Shown: positions 28,940-36,675 of the stretch, in pieces
Numbering within the stretch: position 1 is the first letter of the stretch
Layout of the letters: each line of letters starts with the position of its first letter
NCBI RefSeq assembly: GCF_000525835.1
Contig: NZ_AODD01000012.1
Span: forward strand, 62,001 to 126,000
DNA length: 64,000 nt
Direction of reading: 5' to 3'
Source: Listeria grandensis FSL F6-0971
GTDB lineage: Bacteria; Bacillota; Bacilli; Lactobacillales; Listeriaceae
Notes under the pieces: generated by a model
What the model saw: only the letters and a program-made list of their open reading frames with translations
Database searches by the model: none
Told to the model about the DNA's origin: nothing
Position numbers and translations under genes: made by a program

Positions 28940-29503
28940 ATGTCCACAAAATTCATGTATGAACGTTTACTAAAATGCCAAGAGGAGCAAAAACTCGTGG
29001 CTATCTATACGGTTCGCGAAGCAGATTATTTCGAGGCGGGGTACATCGAAGCGCTCACTGCAAGCGACGTCATGTTCCGTGCAAGGCGCGCGGATGGCTA
29101 TGAGGAAGGGTTTGTCGTGCTGCCACTGGAAATGGTGTATCGCATCGAAATCGACACGGCTTTTCTGAAAACCGCAGAATTACTCGCGAAGCAGCTAGGC
29201 CAACCGAAAAGTCCAGCGTTCTTTGATAAAGTACCGAACAAAAAGCATTCGCTATTCGAAATTGCGGTGGATCACGTGTATCACAATGAGGAAATCGCGG
29301 GTATCGAAATCCTGGGAGACGAGGCTCAGGTTGCGGGGCTCATCGTTGGAAGTGACTATGAAGGCTTGGAAATCAGTCTGGTCACCGATGAAGGACGTCC
29401 GGATGGCACTTGCTGGATCAAAAAAGAAGACATTATTGCGGTTCGATTTGGCGGTAGCGTTGAGCGAGATATGATGCGGAAACTGCGGAAGCAAACAAGG
29501 TAA
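28940..29503 (+). CDS. Hypothetical protein, two similar small beta-barrel-like halves
   Basis: The start is ATG 28940 (MSTKFMYERLLKCQEEQKLV) behind AAGGAGG; the frame extends to 28910 without a good site. The 187-aa soluble protein seems to have two related halves: residues 1-80 (LVAIYTVREADYFEAGYIEAL, then a segment ending MVYRIEID) and 100-180 (IAGIEILGDEAQVAGLIVGS, WIKKEDIIAVRFGG), each like a small Sm/SH3-type strand set. I do not know the family. Its place directly after the toxin-immunity pair and remnant suggests an orphan immunity protein. A short fragment similar to its 5' region recurs at 32800-32820. Confidence 0.7.
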   Translation: MSTKFMYERLLKCQEEQKLVAIYTVREADYFEAGYIEALTASDVMFRARRADGYEEGFVVLPLEMVYRIEIDTAFLKTAELLAKQLGQPKSPAFFDKVPNKKHSLFEIAVDHVYHNEEIAGIEILGDEAQVAGLIVGSDYEGLEISLVTDEGRPDGTCWIKKEDIIAVRFGGSVERDMMRKLRKQTR

Positions 29504-29571
29504 GATGGGAGCAGGCTCTTCTCGAGTTTTGAGGAGGGCTTGTTTTATAGAATAGGCAGGCGGTGATATCT

Positions 29572-29739
29572 TTGGATTCGTTGTTAAATATATCTATACA
29601 CTTATTATTGATGATTATGATACTAGTTTTAATAGGTATTAAGAAATTTAAATGGGGTTTTCTTGATAGAGTAGTTTCATATATCATGTTGGTTATCTGG
29701 TTTCTAATTGTCGGTATAGGTTTTTATGTAACAATATAA
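29572..29739 (+). CDS. Small two-TM protein (55 aa)
   Basis: A TTG start at 29572 behind GGCGGTGA gives a 55-aa protein with two hydrophobic segments (LLLMIMILVLIG and VVSYIMLVIWFLIVGIGFYV) joined by the basic loop IKKFKWGFLDR. It is followed 18 bases later by another small membrane protein, with GGCAGGTGGG between. Small two-TM proteins next to RHS/WapA loci often act as immunity proteins against membrane-active tips; this is inference from context only. Confidence 0.5.
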   Translation: MDSLLNISIHLLLMIMILVLIGIKKFKWGFLDRVVSYIMLVIWFLIVGIGFYVTI

Positions 29740-29757
29740 CATCGAGGCAGGTGGGAA

Positions 29758-29955
29758 ATGGAGTTTTCAAATATATATCGTTTTGTTTATTTTGGGGTGT
29801 TTTTACTTCTTTTTTTGGTCACCGTGGTACTTTATTTTGCAATGAATGCCTACGGACATAATAAGTGGTTAACTCTTAGCTCGATTGGTGTATTTTTGTT
29901 GATTGTCGGGCTTTATGCCAAGTACGTGGTGGACACTTTTATTTATTATGAGTGA
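29758..29955 (+). CDS. Small two-TM protein (65 aa)
   Basis: ATG 29758 is preceded by GGCAGGTGGG. The product has an N-terminal helix (FVYFGVFLLLFLVTVVLYFAM) and a second one (TLSSIGVFLLIVGLYAKYVV), with short tails. The stop codon overlaps the region before the next gene. Family unknown; it is part of a run of three small membrane-protein genes likely made from one transcript. Confidence 0.6.
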   Translation: MEFSNIYRFVYFGVFLLLFLVTVVLYFAMNAYGHNKWLTLSSIGVFLLIVGLYAKYVVDTFIYYE

Positions 29956-29975
29956 TGCAAAGGAGTCAAGGAAGC

Positions 29976-30155
29976 ATGTGGGGATTTATTTTATATTTGA
30001 TTGGTGGGATTATTAGTTCTGTTATCGGTATTGTTGTACTTGATAGCAAGACTCCCATTATTAAAAAAATGATAGGCGTGGTGTTTTTCCTAGGTTTAGG
30101 GTCTGTGCTATTAAAAAACGCATGGGAGAGCGGTAAGGTGATGTTTAGTGGATAA
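29976..30155 (+). CDS. Small two-TM protein (59 aa)
   Basis: ATG 29976 (MWGFILYLIGGIISSVIGIV) follows AAGGAG; an upstream ATG at 29952 or 29955 overlapping the previous gene is less likely. Two helices are separated by a short loop LDSKTPIIKKMIG, and the C-terminal end is NAWESGKVMFSG. Function unknown, possibly immunity. It closes the small membrane-protein run. Confidence 0.6.
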   Translation: MWGFILYLIGGIISSVIGIVVLDSKTPIIKKMIGVVFFLGLGSVLLKNAWESGKVMFSG

Positions 30156-30272
30156 AATATTTCTTAACTATATTGGAATTTAAGGTGTTGAGCTAGTGTA
30201 AGAATAGCGAAGCAACAAATGCTTTTTGTTTTTAGGAACGATTACATGGATATAGTTGATTAATCATATTTT

Positions 30273-30300
30273 TGACTTATAATAAGCCTGCTTTGTAATA
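30273..30300 (+). promoter_or_regulatory. Probable promoter before the gene at 30330
   Basis: TTGACT, a 16-base spacer and TGTAAT lie 30 bases upstream of the start codon of the following gene. Confidence 0.5.
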
Positions 30301-30329
30301 AGGGTACTTCTAAGGGAAGGAGGTAAAAC

Positions 30330-30743
30330 ATGCGACTACTGAAAGCATTGCGTGATATAGAAGAGGCCTTAATCGACAATCACAGCGTCGATATTCAACG
30401 AAATAGAATCCAGTTGGATCTCATATATCCTGATAATGGCAAGAAAGTGAATGTTGTTTTTAGGAAAGTTAGTGCGTTTTATTTTGTAAATGGATACGAG
30501 GATAGTCGTTATGCTACAAGTGATTATGAGTATGGCGAAAAGCGGGAGTTGTTATCTATAGTTTATGACGATTCGAAAAATCAAGGCTTATTCATAAAAT
30601 CCGGAGATAATTTTTATAATGGGTTTGATTCTAAATTTAATTTCACGCTAGAATTCATGGAAGGTTTACTACTAATTGAGGCGGATGAAATTGATATTGA
30701 TGGCTGCAAGTTTGAAAATTTGGTTAGAAAGGGCGAATTGTGA
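30330..30743 (+). CDS. Hypothetical soluble protein, orphan-immunity type
   Basis: A strong GGAAGGAGG site precedes ATG 30330. The 137-aa acidic protein (MRLLKALRDIEEALIDNHSV, VVFRKVSAFYFVNGYEDSRY, GFDSKFNFTLEFMEGLLLIE) has alternating strand-like segments, no signal and no membrane helix. This resembles small cytoplasmic immunity proteins of RHS loci, but I cannot name a family. The stop is overlapped by the next gene start (GTGATGG), showing coupling to the membrane protein after it. Confidence 0.65.
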   Translation: MRLLKALRDIEEALIDNHSVDIQRNRIQLDLIYPDNGKKVNVVFRKVSAFYFVNGYEDSRYATSDYEYGEKRELLSIVYDDSKNQGLFIKSGDNFYNGFDSKFNFTLEFMEGLLLIEADEIDIDGCKFENLVRKGEL

Positions 30744-31024
30744 TGGAGGAACAGAAGGAGCGTCCTAATAAAACATGGAGGCTTTGGGTAACGTGTATTT
30801 GTTTAGCATTGGCCACCGTATTATTAATATACTACTTCACAGGAAACTTTATAACTGAATCCATATTAGAAGTTGTCACTGGATTTATTTTACTTGCTAA
30901 TATTTTTCTTCTTCAGGATTTAATCGGTAAACTGAGGTTGAATAAACGATTGGAAAATTTACTTCAAACAATATGCATTGGACTGATGATGACAATTATT
31001 ATAGCATCTTATTTTTTATATTAA
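30743..31024 (+). CDS. Small three-TM protein
   Basis: ATG 30743 overlaps the stop codon of the preceding gene. The 93-aa protein has three hydrophobic segments (WVTCICLALATVLLIYYF, SILEVVTGFILLANIFLLQD, LLQTICIGLMMTIIIASYFL). Function unknown. It is coupled to the soluble protein before it, and the two may act together. Confidence 0.6.
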   Translation: MEEQKERPNKTWRLWVTCICLALATVLLIYYFTGNFITESILEVVTGFILLANIFLLQDLIGKLRLNKRLENLLQTICIGLMMTIIIASYFLY

Positions 31025-31043
31025 TTCAAAAGGAGGTTCGCAC

Positions 31044-31223
31044 ATGCCAGATATGCTAGTGCTTGTATTTTTGATAAATGTACTTATTTTAACTTACTTA
31101 ATATTGTTTGCGAAATATCGGCCTAAAAAATATAAGACAATCTATTCTTGCGTACTGATGGTTGTTGTATTAGTCGCATTCGGTAGCTATATTTGGTATT
31201 CGATTGGTGAATTAATCGCTTGA
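31044..31223 (+). CDS. Small two-TM protein (59 aa)
   Basis: AAAGGAGG lies eight bases before ATG 31044. The product has two membrane segments (MLVLVFLINVLILTYLILF and SCVLMVVVLVAFGSYIWYS) around the basic loop AKYRPKKYKTI. It is similar in size and layout to the proteins at 29572-30155. It continues the array; function unknown. Confidence 0.6.
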   Translation: MPDMLVLVFLINVLILTYLILFAKYRPKKYKTIYSCVLMVVVLVAFGSYIWYSIGELIA

Positions 31224-31241
31224 GTCTGGAGGATGGTAACG

Positions 31242-31553
31242 ATGTCAAAAGTATGGACGGAGTTTAATAGCAAGTCTATATCTCATTTAAACTTAAATTG
31301 CATGGCGATAATGGGTATTGAACTGGAAGTAGCTCCGTATAATTACAAGGAATACTGCATAAAAACATTAGACGCAACTCTACCGTTACCAGAGAACATG
31401 AATTATTTTGTTTTGGTTTTTGAAGAGGTGGAGTTTCCAAGGCGTATTGACCATTATAAAAAGATATTCGGATTGTATCGTTTTTGGAGATACGATGGAA
31501 CTAGGAGATTTGGATATACCAGATATATTTTTGAGGGAAAAAAAGTAAGCTAG
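31242..31553 (+). CDS. Hypothetical soluble protein (103 aa)
   Basis: ATG 31242 (MSKVWTEFNSKSISHLNLNC) has GGAGG at proper distance; ATG 31233 is too close to it. The protein has mixed helix and strand segments (NYFVLVFEEVEFPRRIDHYK, LYRFWRYDGTRRFGYTRYIF), without signal or membrane segment. Unknown family; orphan immunity is likely from context. Confidence 0.6.
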   Translation: MSKVWTEFNSKSISHLNLNCMAIMGIELEVAPYNYKEYCIKTLDATLPLPENMNYFVLVFEEVEFPRRIDHYKKIFGLYRFWRYDGTRRFGYTRYIFEGKKVS

Positions 31554-31567
31554 ATAACGCAGATACT

Positions 31568-31763
31568 ATGAAGCAAAGTGATTATCCGGTTTATTTTCAG
31601 TTTTTGAACGCAGGGTGTGAAGCGGGTTTACATGTTTTTGTTACACCTGAGTTTTCTTCAAGGATGCATTGAAATAATAAAAGTCTCTTTATCTGACGCT
31701 GATGACGATAATTTTGGTAGCATTGGGAATGGTATCTTGGTTCCGGATTCTTTTGTTTTTTGA
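31568..31763 (+). pseudogene. Frameshifted small gene remnant
   Basis: ATG 31568 encodes MKQSDYPVYFQFLNAGCEAG, then LHVFVTPEFSSR and a stop. One frame over, the sequence continues without break as CIEIIKVSLSDADDDNFGSI, then GNGILVPDSFVF to the TGA at 31761. A single indel near 31662 would restore about 64 residues. No clear ribosome binding site. Unknown family, in line with decay inside the array. Confidence 0.45.
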
Positions 31764-31794
31764 TACAATAATGGGCTTCTTAAAGAAGGGGTAG

Positions 31795-32421
31795 ATTAAA
31801 ATAGATATAATTGGTGAGGAGTACAGAGAATTTATTTACAATAGTTTTCAAAAAAGGGAGTTAGAAAAACCGCTTTTTTATCATTCTTCCGTAGCTATAC
31901 GTTTTGAATTAGGCGAAAGCAGTATGAATACTGATGAATTACTGTACATGAACCAGGTGTACAAGCGATCCCAAGTATTATTTAAAGAAATATTTTTACC
32001 GGACGATCAGTTATATGTAGTGTGGTATTCAGAATGCACTCCGGGAAGAAAATGGGAACCCACAGGGGTATTGAAAAAATATCTTAAAGTAAAGTCATTG
32101 AAAAATCGTCTTAGTGCCGAGAAAGTATTAAGAGATGGAGTTTATTTTTTTAAGTTTGTTCTTCGATGCAGTGTAAAAGATATCCGAATTACAGTAATGC
32201 TAGTGGCAATAGCAAATCAAGATATGAATATAGCTCCAAAGCTAGAGTATGAATGCTATTTTCTAAATATCGAGAAGAAAATAATTTATCATATGTATGA
32301 TGATCGAGGTCTAGACATTGTAGCTAATTCTGCAGAAATTTTGAAGCCAATTTATCACAAGTACAATGATTGGGCTCTGTCTTACGATAGAAATGAAATT
32401 GAGGATAAGCTTGGTTTGTAG
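31795..32421 (+). CDS. DUF3885-like protein with apparent ATT start
   Basis: The conserved part begins well before the first ATG (31924). Upstream and in frame it reads IKIDIIGEEYREFIYNSFQK, then HSSVAIRFELGES, typical of DUF3885 proteins (IRFELG, then YMNQVYKRSQVLFKEIF). The frame opens after the TAG at 31792, so initiation must use ATT 31795, a few bases behind AGAAGGGG, or the start ATG has mutated. Corrected length is 208 aa. DUF3885 genes are often found near RHS/LXG toxin loci and are suspected immunity factors; the role here is inferred. Confidence 0.65.
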   Translation: MKIDIIGEEYREFIYNSFQKRELEKPLFYHSSVAIRFELGESSMNTDELLYMNQVYKRSQVLFKEIFLPDDQLYVVWYSECTPGRKWEPTGVLKKYLKVKSLKNRLSAEKVLRDGVYFFKFVLRCSVKDIRITVMLVAIANQDMNIAPKLEYECYFLNIEKKIIYHMYDDRGLDIVANSAEILKPIYHKYNDWALSYDRNEIEDKLGL

Positions 32422-32428
32422 GGAGGGT

Positions 32429-32800
32429 ATTAAAATTATCGGTTTTATATTAAAATTCAGCCTAGTTTTCATCGTGATGATTAGTTTTTTTGGAGCAGCT
32501 AATAAATTGGACATTATGGTGAGAAGTGAGAGTGCGAAAAAAGTTATTTCTTTCCTACTGTTGATTTTTATATTTTTCCTGCTTACTTGTGGAACATATC
32601 TGTATGCCTGGGGTGAGGAAATAGCGATTAAACCACTTGAATTTATCTTTGTAAGTGTGTTGGCGGTGTGTGCTCTCATTATTTTTTGGGGGAAAACAAA
32701 GAGTTGGTTTTTGGTTGTATTTGGAGGAATCTTTTCAATAGTGTGCCTTGCCTACATTGTCAATGGAACTGTGATGGAGGCAATGGCGTTGTTCTCATAG
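32429..32800 (+). CDS. Small four-TM protein, start codon unclear
   Basis: The membrane protein reads IKIIGFILKFSLVFIVMISF from 32429, then three more helices (VISFLLLIFIFFLLTCGTYL, PLEFIFVSVLAVCALIIFW, WFLVVFGGIFSIVCLAYIV) and ends MEAMALFS. Behind GGGAGGG the first codon is ATT, as in the preceding gene; ATG 32477 would remove most of the first helix. About 123 aa. Its stop codon touches a short fragment similar to the gene at 28940. Function unknown. Confidence 0.5.
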   Translation: MKIIGFILKFSLVFIVMISFFGAANKLDIMVRSESAKKVISFLLLIFIFFLLTCGTYLYAWGEEIAIKPLEFIFVSVLAVCALIIFWGKTKSWFLVVFGGIFSIVCLAYIVNGTVMEAMALFS

Positions 32801-32912
32801 CTATCTATACGGCTCGCGAAAAGGAGGAAGGTAATCGCAGGAGGTGCTTATCTGGTAGTAGTATTCAGCTTTCTACTAAGTTTCTACAGATATTAATTTT
32901 AGGAGGTACACA

Positions 32913-33419
32913 ATGATTCGATATGAAAAAATTTTAGTTGGCATATATTCACCAGATTTGGATAGTTATGCAGACCAAGGTGATATTCTTTTTCTCCCTC
33001 AACAGGGTGATTCTGCGAAAAAATTCTTCAGGCCAAGAAGAGGGACTTCCTATTTTGTAGCGCTCCATGACAATAGAAAACCGAGCGCCATTGGTGTCGT
33101 GAAAAGAATAAAAGGTGGGATAACAGCGGAAGATTTGGCACGGCTGGATTGCAATACTAGTGGCAAGAAAAGATCTATCCCTGATAATTTAGATATGTAC
33201 GAAAAATACTTAGAGCGAGTTAGTAGATTTCCAGAAAACCAGGCAATGGCACTTTATTGGCAGGATAGGTTTGGATCAAAGGAAAAAACATTGGTTGTTA
33301 ATAAAGCTATTTTAAGAGGATATGATAATCTAAATTTAGAAGAACTTTTACAATTTGATTCTAGGATGTGTATGAAAGATTATCTGGAAAAGCAAAACAC
33401 TAATCTTAAGGAGGACTGA
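32913..33419 (+). CDS. Hypothetical protein (168 aa)
   Basis: TTAGGAGG lies before ATG 32913. The soluble protein (MIRYEKILVGIYSPDLDSYA, GTSYFVALHDNRKPSAIGVV, MYEKYLERVSRFPENQAMAL, EELLQFDSRMCMKDYLE) has no known motif, signal or membrane segment. The first part looks beta-rich and the second helical. It is followed after seven bases by the gene at 33427, whose ribosome binding site overlaps its end, so the two are co-expressed. A toxin-immunity or antitoxin role is possible but unproven. Confidence 0.6.
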   Translation: MIRYEKILVGIYSPDLDSYADQGDILFLPQQGDSAKKFFRPRRGTSYFVALHDNRKPSAIGVVKRIKGGITAEDLARLDCNTSGKKRSIPDNLDMYEKYLERVSRFPENQAMALYWQDRFGSKEKTLVVNKAILRGYDNLNLEELLQFDSRMCMKDYLEKQNTNLKED

Positions 33420-33426
33420 TCTTACA

Positions 33427-34227
33427 ATGAAACTCACAGGTAAAGCTTCACTAGAGAATGAATTTTACTTATATTCTATGAATGGCGGCGGGCCAGCTAC
33501 ATACACAATTACGGACGGCATGCTAGAAATTCTGCACGGTGATCAGCGTTTGGAGTTCCCGTACATATATAATCAACCAAGTTTTACAGTTTGGGAGGCT
33601 ATTTTGACAGAAGGTGGGGAAGTATTTCTTATAGTTAGTGATTGGCCGGATGATGAGGGCCTGTACATTCTTAGTTTTAGCGAGAAGGGCAGTAACTACG
33701 CTATAGTAGGCGAAGGTTTGACAGATTTTTTAGTGATCGATGGGCGAGTTTATTTGTTGTATCACGAGGAGGGAATATATCATACGTATTCGGATAATTA
33801 TTTTAACGGGTATAGCATGTACGCTTTATTAAAATGGGACATTGCTCAAAATGAAATGGTGCGTGTGTTGCCTGACGAGTTGCTGTTCTCTATCGATGAT
33901 GGCAATTCGTTTTGCTATGATGGAAAAGAAAATCTATATATTTTTTATTATGGCAATGCGGGTGCGGAGCATGGAACCTTTTGTTTGAAGTATAATTTGG
34001 TGACGGGTCAGGGCAAGCACTACAAGGTTCCTACTTATTACGATGGCTCTTATTATTATAACGACCGCTGCTTTGGGTTTGATGGGAAGGGCATCGCAGA
34101 GTTTAATAGTGAATTCGATGTAATCAATTATACTACACTTGATATGGTGGGGGTAGGCGAGGTTACAGGGGGTTATCAAGCTTTGGCCGTCTTCAAAGAT
34201 GATCAATCTTATCGTGTTTATCAATGA
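33427..34227 (+). CDS. Hypothetical beta-rich (propeller-like) protein
   Basis: AAGGAGGACTG precedes ATG 33427. The 266-aa protein is made of repeated strand pairs: FTVWEAILTEGGEVFLIVSD, GLYILSFSEKGSNYAIVGEG, DFLVIDGRVYLLYHEEGIYH, FCYDGKENLYIFYYGNAGAE, CFGFDGKGIAEFNSEFD. This suggests a small beta-propeller. It lacks a signal peptide, unlike the membrane-anchored propeller-like protein at 19810. It is the last gene of the array. Family unknown; protein-protein binding (for example toxin capture) is a fair guess only. Confidence 0.6.
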   Translation: MKLTGKASLENEFYLYSMNGGGPATYTITDGMLEILHGDQRLEFPYIYNQPSFTVWEAILTEGGEVFLIVSDWPDDEGLYILSFSEKGSNYAIVGEGLTDFLVIDGRVYLLYHEEGIYHTYSDNYFNGYSMYALLKWDIAQNEMVRVLPDELLFSIDDGNSFCYDGKENLYIFYYGNAGAEHGTFCLKYNLVTGQGKHYKVPTYYDGSYYYNDRCFGFDGKGIAEFNSEFDVINYTTLDMVGVGEVTGGYQALAVFKDDQSYRVYQ

Positions 34228-34311
34228 CATGCTTGAATTAAAAACAATATTTTGTACACTAATACCTTTAATTTGTCTATATAATCCAATTCTATCTATG
34301 CTAAAATTGTT

Positions 34312-34326
34312 TTGTAAGCGCTTTTT
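34312..34326. promoter_or_regulatory. cre-like site before the GH18 gene
   Basis: TTGTAAGCGCTTTTT matches the cre consensus with one mismatch, 59 bases before the start codon, suggesting CcpA control of a carbohydrate-active surface enzyme. Confidence 0.6.
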
Positions 34327-34384
34327 TAGTTCTGGTTAAATTCAGCATGTCTTGGGAGATTAGAAAATGGAAAGGGGTTTTTTC

Positions 34385-36157
34385 ATGAGTAAGAAGGGCT
34401 TGATTTTTTCGATTGTTTTTGTGCTGTGTGTTAGCTTGATTCCGATGTTTTCGGTGCCGTCTCGAAGTGTTCAGGCGGAGGAGCAGGTCACGAATAAGAA
34501 TTTCATGATTTATTATCGGGCTTGGCGGGATGTGGAGATGAAGGGGGTTAACACGAGCTTGCCTGATGAGAACTGGATTAGTATGAGCGATATTCCGTAC
34601 GGGATAAATATTGTTAACGTGTTTAGTTATGTGCCGCCTGGTCAGGAGGAGCTTGCAAAACCGTTTTTTGATAAGCTAAAAGCGGAATATGAGCCGGAGT
34701 TGCATGCGCGGGGTGTGAAGCTGATTCGTGGTTTTGATTATTCGAAATTGCTGGCTATTCCTTATGCAGGCACTTTTCCGACAGAGCAGGAATTCGATAG
34801 TTATGCTAAGGCATTGCTAGATGAACTGATGGTGCCGTGGGGATTGGATGGTTTGGACATTGATATGGAAACGTATCCGACTGCGGATGAAGTGAAGATT
34901 TCTGACGGTGTTGTGAGGGCGTTATCGAAATATATCGGCCCGAAAGCCAATAACGGCACGCTTTTTTTGTATGATACGAATGCGCAAAATATGAATCCAT
35001 TTAAAAATGTGAGCGATAGTTTTGACTTGCTGGCGTATCAACAGTATGGAAGTGGTCCAAGCAGAACGGAAATGGCGGCTAATGCGTATGCGCCGTATTT
35101 GCCGAAGTCGTAGTTTTTACCGGGCCTTACTTTTCCAGAGGAGCAGGATCGGAATCGGTGGTATGATACGAGGCTTCCGTACGAAGATTCGAACATATAT
35201 CAAGTCGCGAAGCACGTTCGGGAGAATAATTTATCGGGGATGTTCTTGTACGCTTTCGACCGAGATGGAAAAACTTACAATGAGCCGGATATAAATAGTG
35301 TCTCACCTTCGAACTTGTTATGGACGAAAACGGCAATCCTAGAAGTCAACGGTTATTCTGTGGATACTGCAAAATCGTTGGCAAACCATCATTTACAGCG
35401 AATTAAGTACAGCAGAAATCTAACGAACGAAAAAGTAGCAGAAGTGGAGAGCGCGATCAACAAGGCAACCAATCTTTATGAGGCCAATGTAGCTATCTTA
35501 GGTGCGAATTTCGAAACAGCGCTGAGCCCAAGCTACGACCCAATCTTAGAGCAAAAGTTAACATCGATTTATCTCACATCAGCATTCAGCGCGATCGACG
35601 AAGCTGACGCAATCTTATCCAAAGTCAAAACAAATGCAGCAGACATTGAAGCTCTGAAAAACGCCAAAGAAGCCTTAGAAACGCTGATTGGTGGGAAGAA
35701 ATATTCTGAGTCGGAAGTGAATGAAGCCGTGGAACAACTTTTGAATAGTATCGCGGCAATCCCGAAACCGGTGACAGTAAGCTATCAAGATGTAAACGGT
35801 CAAAAACTGGCGGAGGATTTGCAGCTCACTGGCAAATTCGGTAGCAGTTATGAAGTTCCGCAAAAAGATATCCCGAATTACACTTTACAAGAAACAAAAG
35901 GGCTAAGCAGTGGCATGTTCACAGAGCAAGAACAGGGCGTCATTTATGTTTATGCGAAATCCGAACCTGAACCGGTGCCAGCAGTCGACGATAAACCTAT
36001 TGTCAAAGAAGTAAAGGCAGCCCCGGTAGTGACGAATACGGGAGGAACCGCAAAACTTCCGCAAACAGGGGATCGAGCTTCAAGCGATTGGCCGGCAGTC
36101 GTCGGTGCGTTAGCGATTTTTGCATCTATCGTTGTGTTACGTAGAAAAGGTATTTGA
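34385..36157 (+). pseudogene. LPXTG-anchored GH18 glycosidase with one in-frame TAG
   Basis: ATG 34385 (AAAGGGG upstream) starts a signal peptide (GLIFSIVFVLCVSLIPMFSV). A GH18 catalytic domain of the endo-beta-N-acetylglucosaminidase type follows, with the active-site motif LDGLDIDMETYP. TAG at 35111-35113 interrupts it after YAPYLPKS, but the same frame continues with FLPGLTFPEEQDRNRWYD, more GH18 sequence (NLSGMFLYAFDRDG), a helical region, a MucBP-like domain (VTVSYQDVNGQKLAEDLQL) and the sorting signal KLPQTGD with a membrane segment and RRKG tail. Undamaged length would be 590 aa. Such enzymes cut chitin- or N-glycan-type chains. It is a single-nonsense pseudogene, a read error or a read-through gene. 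Confidence 0.82.
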
Positions 36158-36182
36158 CATTAGTCGCGAAACCTAGTATTCT
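36154..36182 (+). promoter_or_regulatory. Consensus-like promoter overlapping the GH18 stop codon
   Basis: TTGACA at 36154-36159, a 17-base spacer and TATTCT at 36177-36182 drive transcription into the region at 36221. Confidence 0.65.
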
Positions 36183-36220
36183 AAAAGCATATTTTAGTAA
36201 CGAAAAGAGGTGAGGAATCC

Positions 36221-36331
36221 ATGAAATTCTCAATAGCGCGTTTGAAGTTAGTAAGTAATTTATGCAGTATCATCCGTGCCGTTTTTTCCATTATGTCAGT
36301 TACAGGGTACAAGTCTGCCCAATTTCAGTAA
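36221..36331 (+). CDS. Short ORF (36 aa) or truncated gene start
   Basis: A good promoter and AGAGGTGAGG site lead to ATG 36221, encoding MKFSIARLKLVSNLCSIIRA and VFSIMSVTGYKSAQFQ before a TAA. The signals are those of a real gene, but the product is short and of unknown kind. The following 330 bases (36332-36660) hold only broken frames, for example EEAWAFVSNFGIGRFVKRCL, and are probably the decayed rest of the gene. Confidence 0.4.
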   Translation: MKFSIARLKLVSNLCSIIRAVFSIMSVTGYKSAQFQ

Positions 36332-36675
36332 CTGAATATCGGAAAAATAAGAGAAGCATGGATTCCCACGTTGAAATAAGATAGAGAAGAAGCTTGGGCA
36401 TTTGTCTCGAATTTTGGAATAGGGCGTTTTGTGAAGCGTTGTTTGCCGGATTATCGAGGATTTGCTTAAGCTTTTTTGTGCATGCAGATGAAAAGCTGAA
36501 ACGGCCCGTTAGCTCCGAAAAAAACTGGAGCGGCCGCAGTAAAAAGTTGCTCTTTCTTTTTGCGGAGGGCGTGAAGTTTTCGAGGAGTTGGCCGTAGAAG
36601 CTGGATCCGAAGGCGCGGGACATGAAGCAGCACATGGATGGCATGCTTCTCGAACAATGATGAGGAGTAGGAATT
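36332..36675. other. Probable decayed coding region before the ABC-F gene
   Basis: No frame longer than about 67 codons is open, yet pieces in different frames look protein-like. No terminator is seen. GATGAGGAGTAGG at its end is the ribosome binding site of the ABC-F gene. Confidence 0.35.

Noticed and set aside
32668-32916. 82-codon ORF overlapping the four-helix membrane gene
   Set aside because: It is out of frame with a hydrophobic gene and lacks a start signal; only the short AIYTARE fragment is informative.
16087-34227. Integrated phage or transposon as the origin of the island
   Set aside because: I see no integrase, transposase, phage structural gene, tRNA target or flanking direct repeat.
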